Of a stretch of DNA of 64,000 bases, positions 63,424 through 64,000 are shown in pieces. Position 1 is the stretch's first letter. Each line of letters begins with the position of its first letter. Location of the stretch: positions 1-64,000 of the forward strand of contig NZ_PVZB01000003.1 of the NCBI RefSeq assembly GCF_003002025.1, in the 5' to 3' direction. The notes below the pieces were generated by a model. It ran no database searches. It was not told the DNA's origin and saw only the letters and a program-made list of their open reading frames with translations. Source of the stretch: Paraburkholderia sp. BL25I1N1 (lineage in GTDB: Bacteria; Pseudomonadota; Gammaproteobacteria; Burkholderiales; Burkholderiaceae). The translations under genes and the position numbers were made by a program.

Positions 63424-64000
63424 TTACTTGGTGACCAGATCGACCGGCGTTTCGACGACGCCGGACAATTCAGACTGCTTCTTGTGTTCGGAAAGCGCCT
63501 TCAAAGCCGTGTCGATGCCGAACACTGCCTGCTTGGCGGCGTATTGATTAGCGGTGGCGAGCACGCGGCCGTCCTTGAGCATCGGCTTGATCGCGTTAAT
63601 GTCGTCATAGCCGACCACCTGCACCTTGCCCGCCTTGCCGGCCGCGCGCACGGCCGACACGGCGCCGATCGCCATGTTGTCGTTGCCGCACAGCAAGGCC
63701 TTGACGTCCGGATTCGCGTTGAGGATCTGGCTCGCGACGGCGTTGCCCTTGTCGATTTCCCACTCGCCGGATTGCAGCGCGACGACCTTCATGCCGCCCG
63801 ACTGCATGGCCTGCTTGAAGCCCGCCGTACGTTGCTGCGCGTTAGTCGTGGTCGTGACACCTTCGATAATGCCGACGTTGTCGCCCGCCTTCAGGTGCTT
63901 GGCCAGGTAGTCGCCGACCTTCTGTGCGCCCTTTGCGTTATCCGGCCCGACGAACGGGATGTTCAGGTCTTTCGACTTGAGCACGTCGTTGTCCAGCTTG
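63424..64000 (-). CDS. rbsB: Ribose-type ABC substrate-binding protein, N-terminus outside window
   Basis: The visible 191 residues match the ribose-binding family: NIPFVGPDNAKGAQKVGDYL, LLCGNDNMAIGAVSAVRAAG, VQVVGYDDINAIKPML and a C-terminal SGVVETPVDLVTK. The signal peptide and first third are beyond position 64000. It would be the first gene of the importer, followed by ATPase and permease. Confidence 0.88.
   Translation of the reverse strand, partial: KLDNDVLKSKDLNIPFVGPDNAKGAQKVGDYLAKHLKAGDNVGIIEGVTTTTNAQQRTAGFKQAMQSGGMKVVALQSGEWEIDKGNAVASQILNANPDVKALLCGNDNMAIGAVSAVRAAGKAGKVQVVGYDDINAIKPMLKDGRVLATANQYAAKQAVFGIDTALKALSEHKKQSELSGVVETPVDLVTK

Overview
The window reads as a high-GC betaproteobacterial chromosome segment, most likely Burkholderia or Paraburkholderia. 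This is inferred from two phasins, an H-NS-type nucleoid protein, many LysR/TetR/ABC/MFS families and the overall codon style. No rRNA, tRNA, CRISPR array, transposase or prophage gene was seen. The content is accessory: respiration variants, small-molecule catabolism, stress and envelope functions.

Left part (1-19000): the end of a solute-binding protein, an LtrA membrane protein, and a scar made of two gene remnants (alcohol dehydrogenase and PAP2 phosphatase). Next is a minus-strand cytochrome oxidase operon: subunit II with a fused heme c domain, subunit I, subunit III, a small membrane protein and a three-heme cytochrome c. Stress and storage genes follow: a short-chain dehydrogenase, two phasins, hemerythrin, a transglutaminase-like protein, an NRAMP transporter, a NUDIX hydrolase, an H-NS-like protein, a PRC-barrel protein and several small exported proteins.

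Middle part (19000-45200): a divergent catabolic cluster (2-hydroxyacid dehydrogenase versus SDR, MFS, VOC and an HTH-fused citrate synthase) with two copies of one palindrome between the arms. Then come small YciI and DUF1330 genes, a PaoABC-like molybdenum hydroxylase, an MFS transporter coupled to a soluble winged-helix/TPR regulator, a PhyH dioxygenase, a SET methyltransferase coupled to an ABC exporter, and a secreted phosphatase. An isochorismatase-like protein, a LysR/EamA divergent pair, a 1-Cys peroxiredoxin and a persulfide dioxygenase-rhodanese fusion complete this part.

Right part (45200-64000): an ABC sugar importer operon ending in L-fuconate dehydratase, a TetR regulator and a sensor kinase with no adjacent response regulator. 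A three-gene envelope operon follows (CHASE2 membrane protein, SH3-like exported protein, M48 lipoprotein). The window ends with a ribose-type system: binding protein, ATPase, permease, ribokinase and an exported nucleoside hydrolase. Five tandem 49-bp hairpin repeats lie between permease and ribokinase; one copy carries paired changes that keep the stem.

The items most worth following are the oxidase subunit I that lacks two classical proton-channel residues, the 49-bp hairpin array, the CHASE2/SH3/M48 operon and the probable periplasmic nucleoside-to-ribose pathway. All functional calls come from reading motifs by eye; no database search was run.
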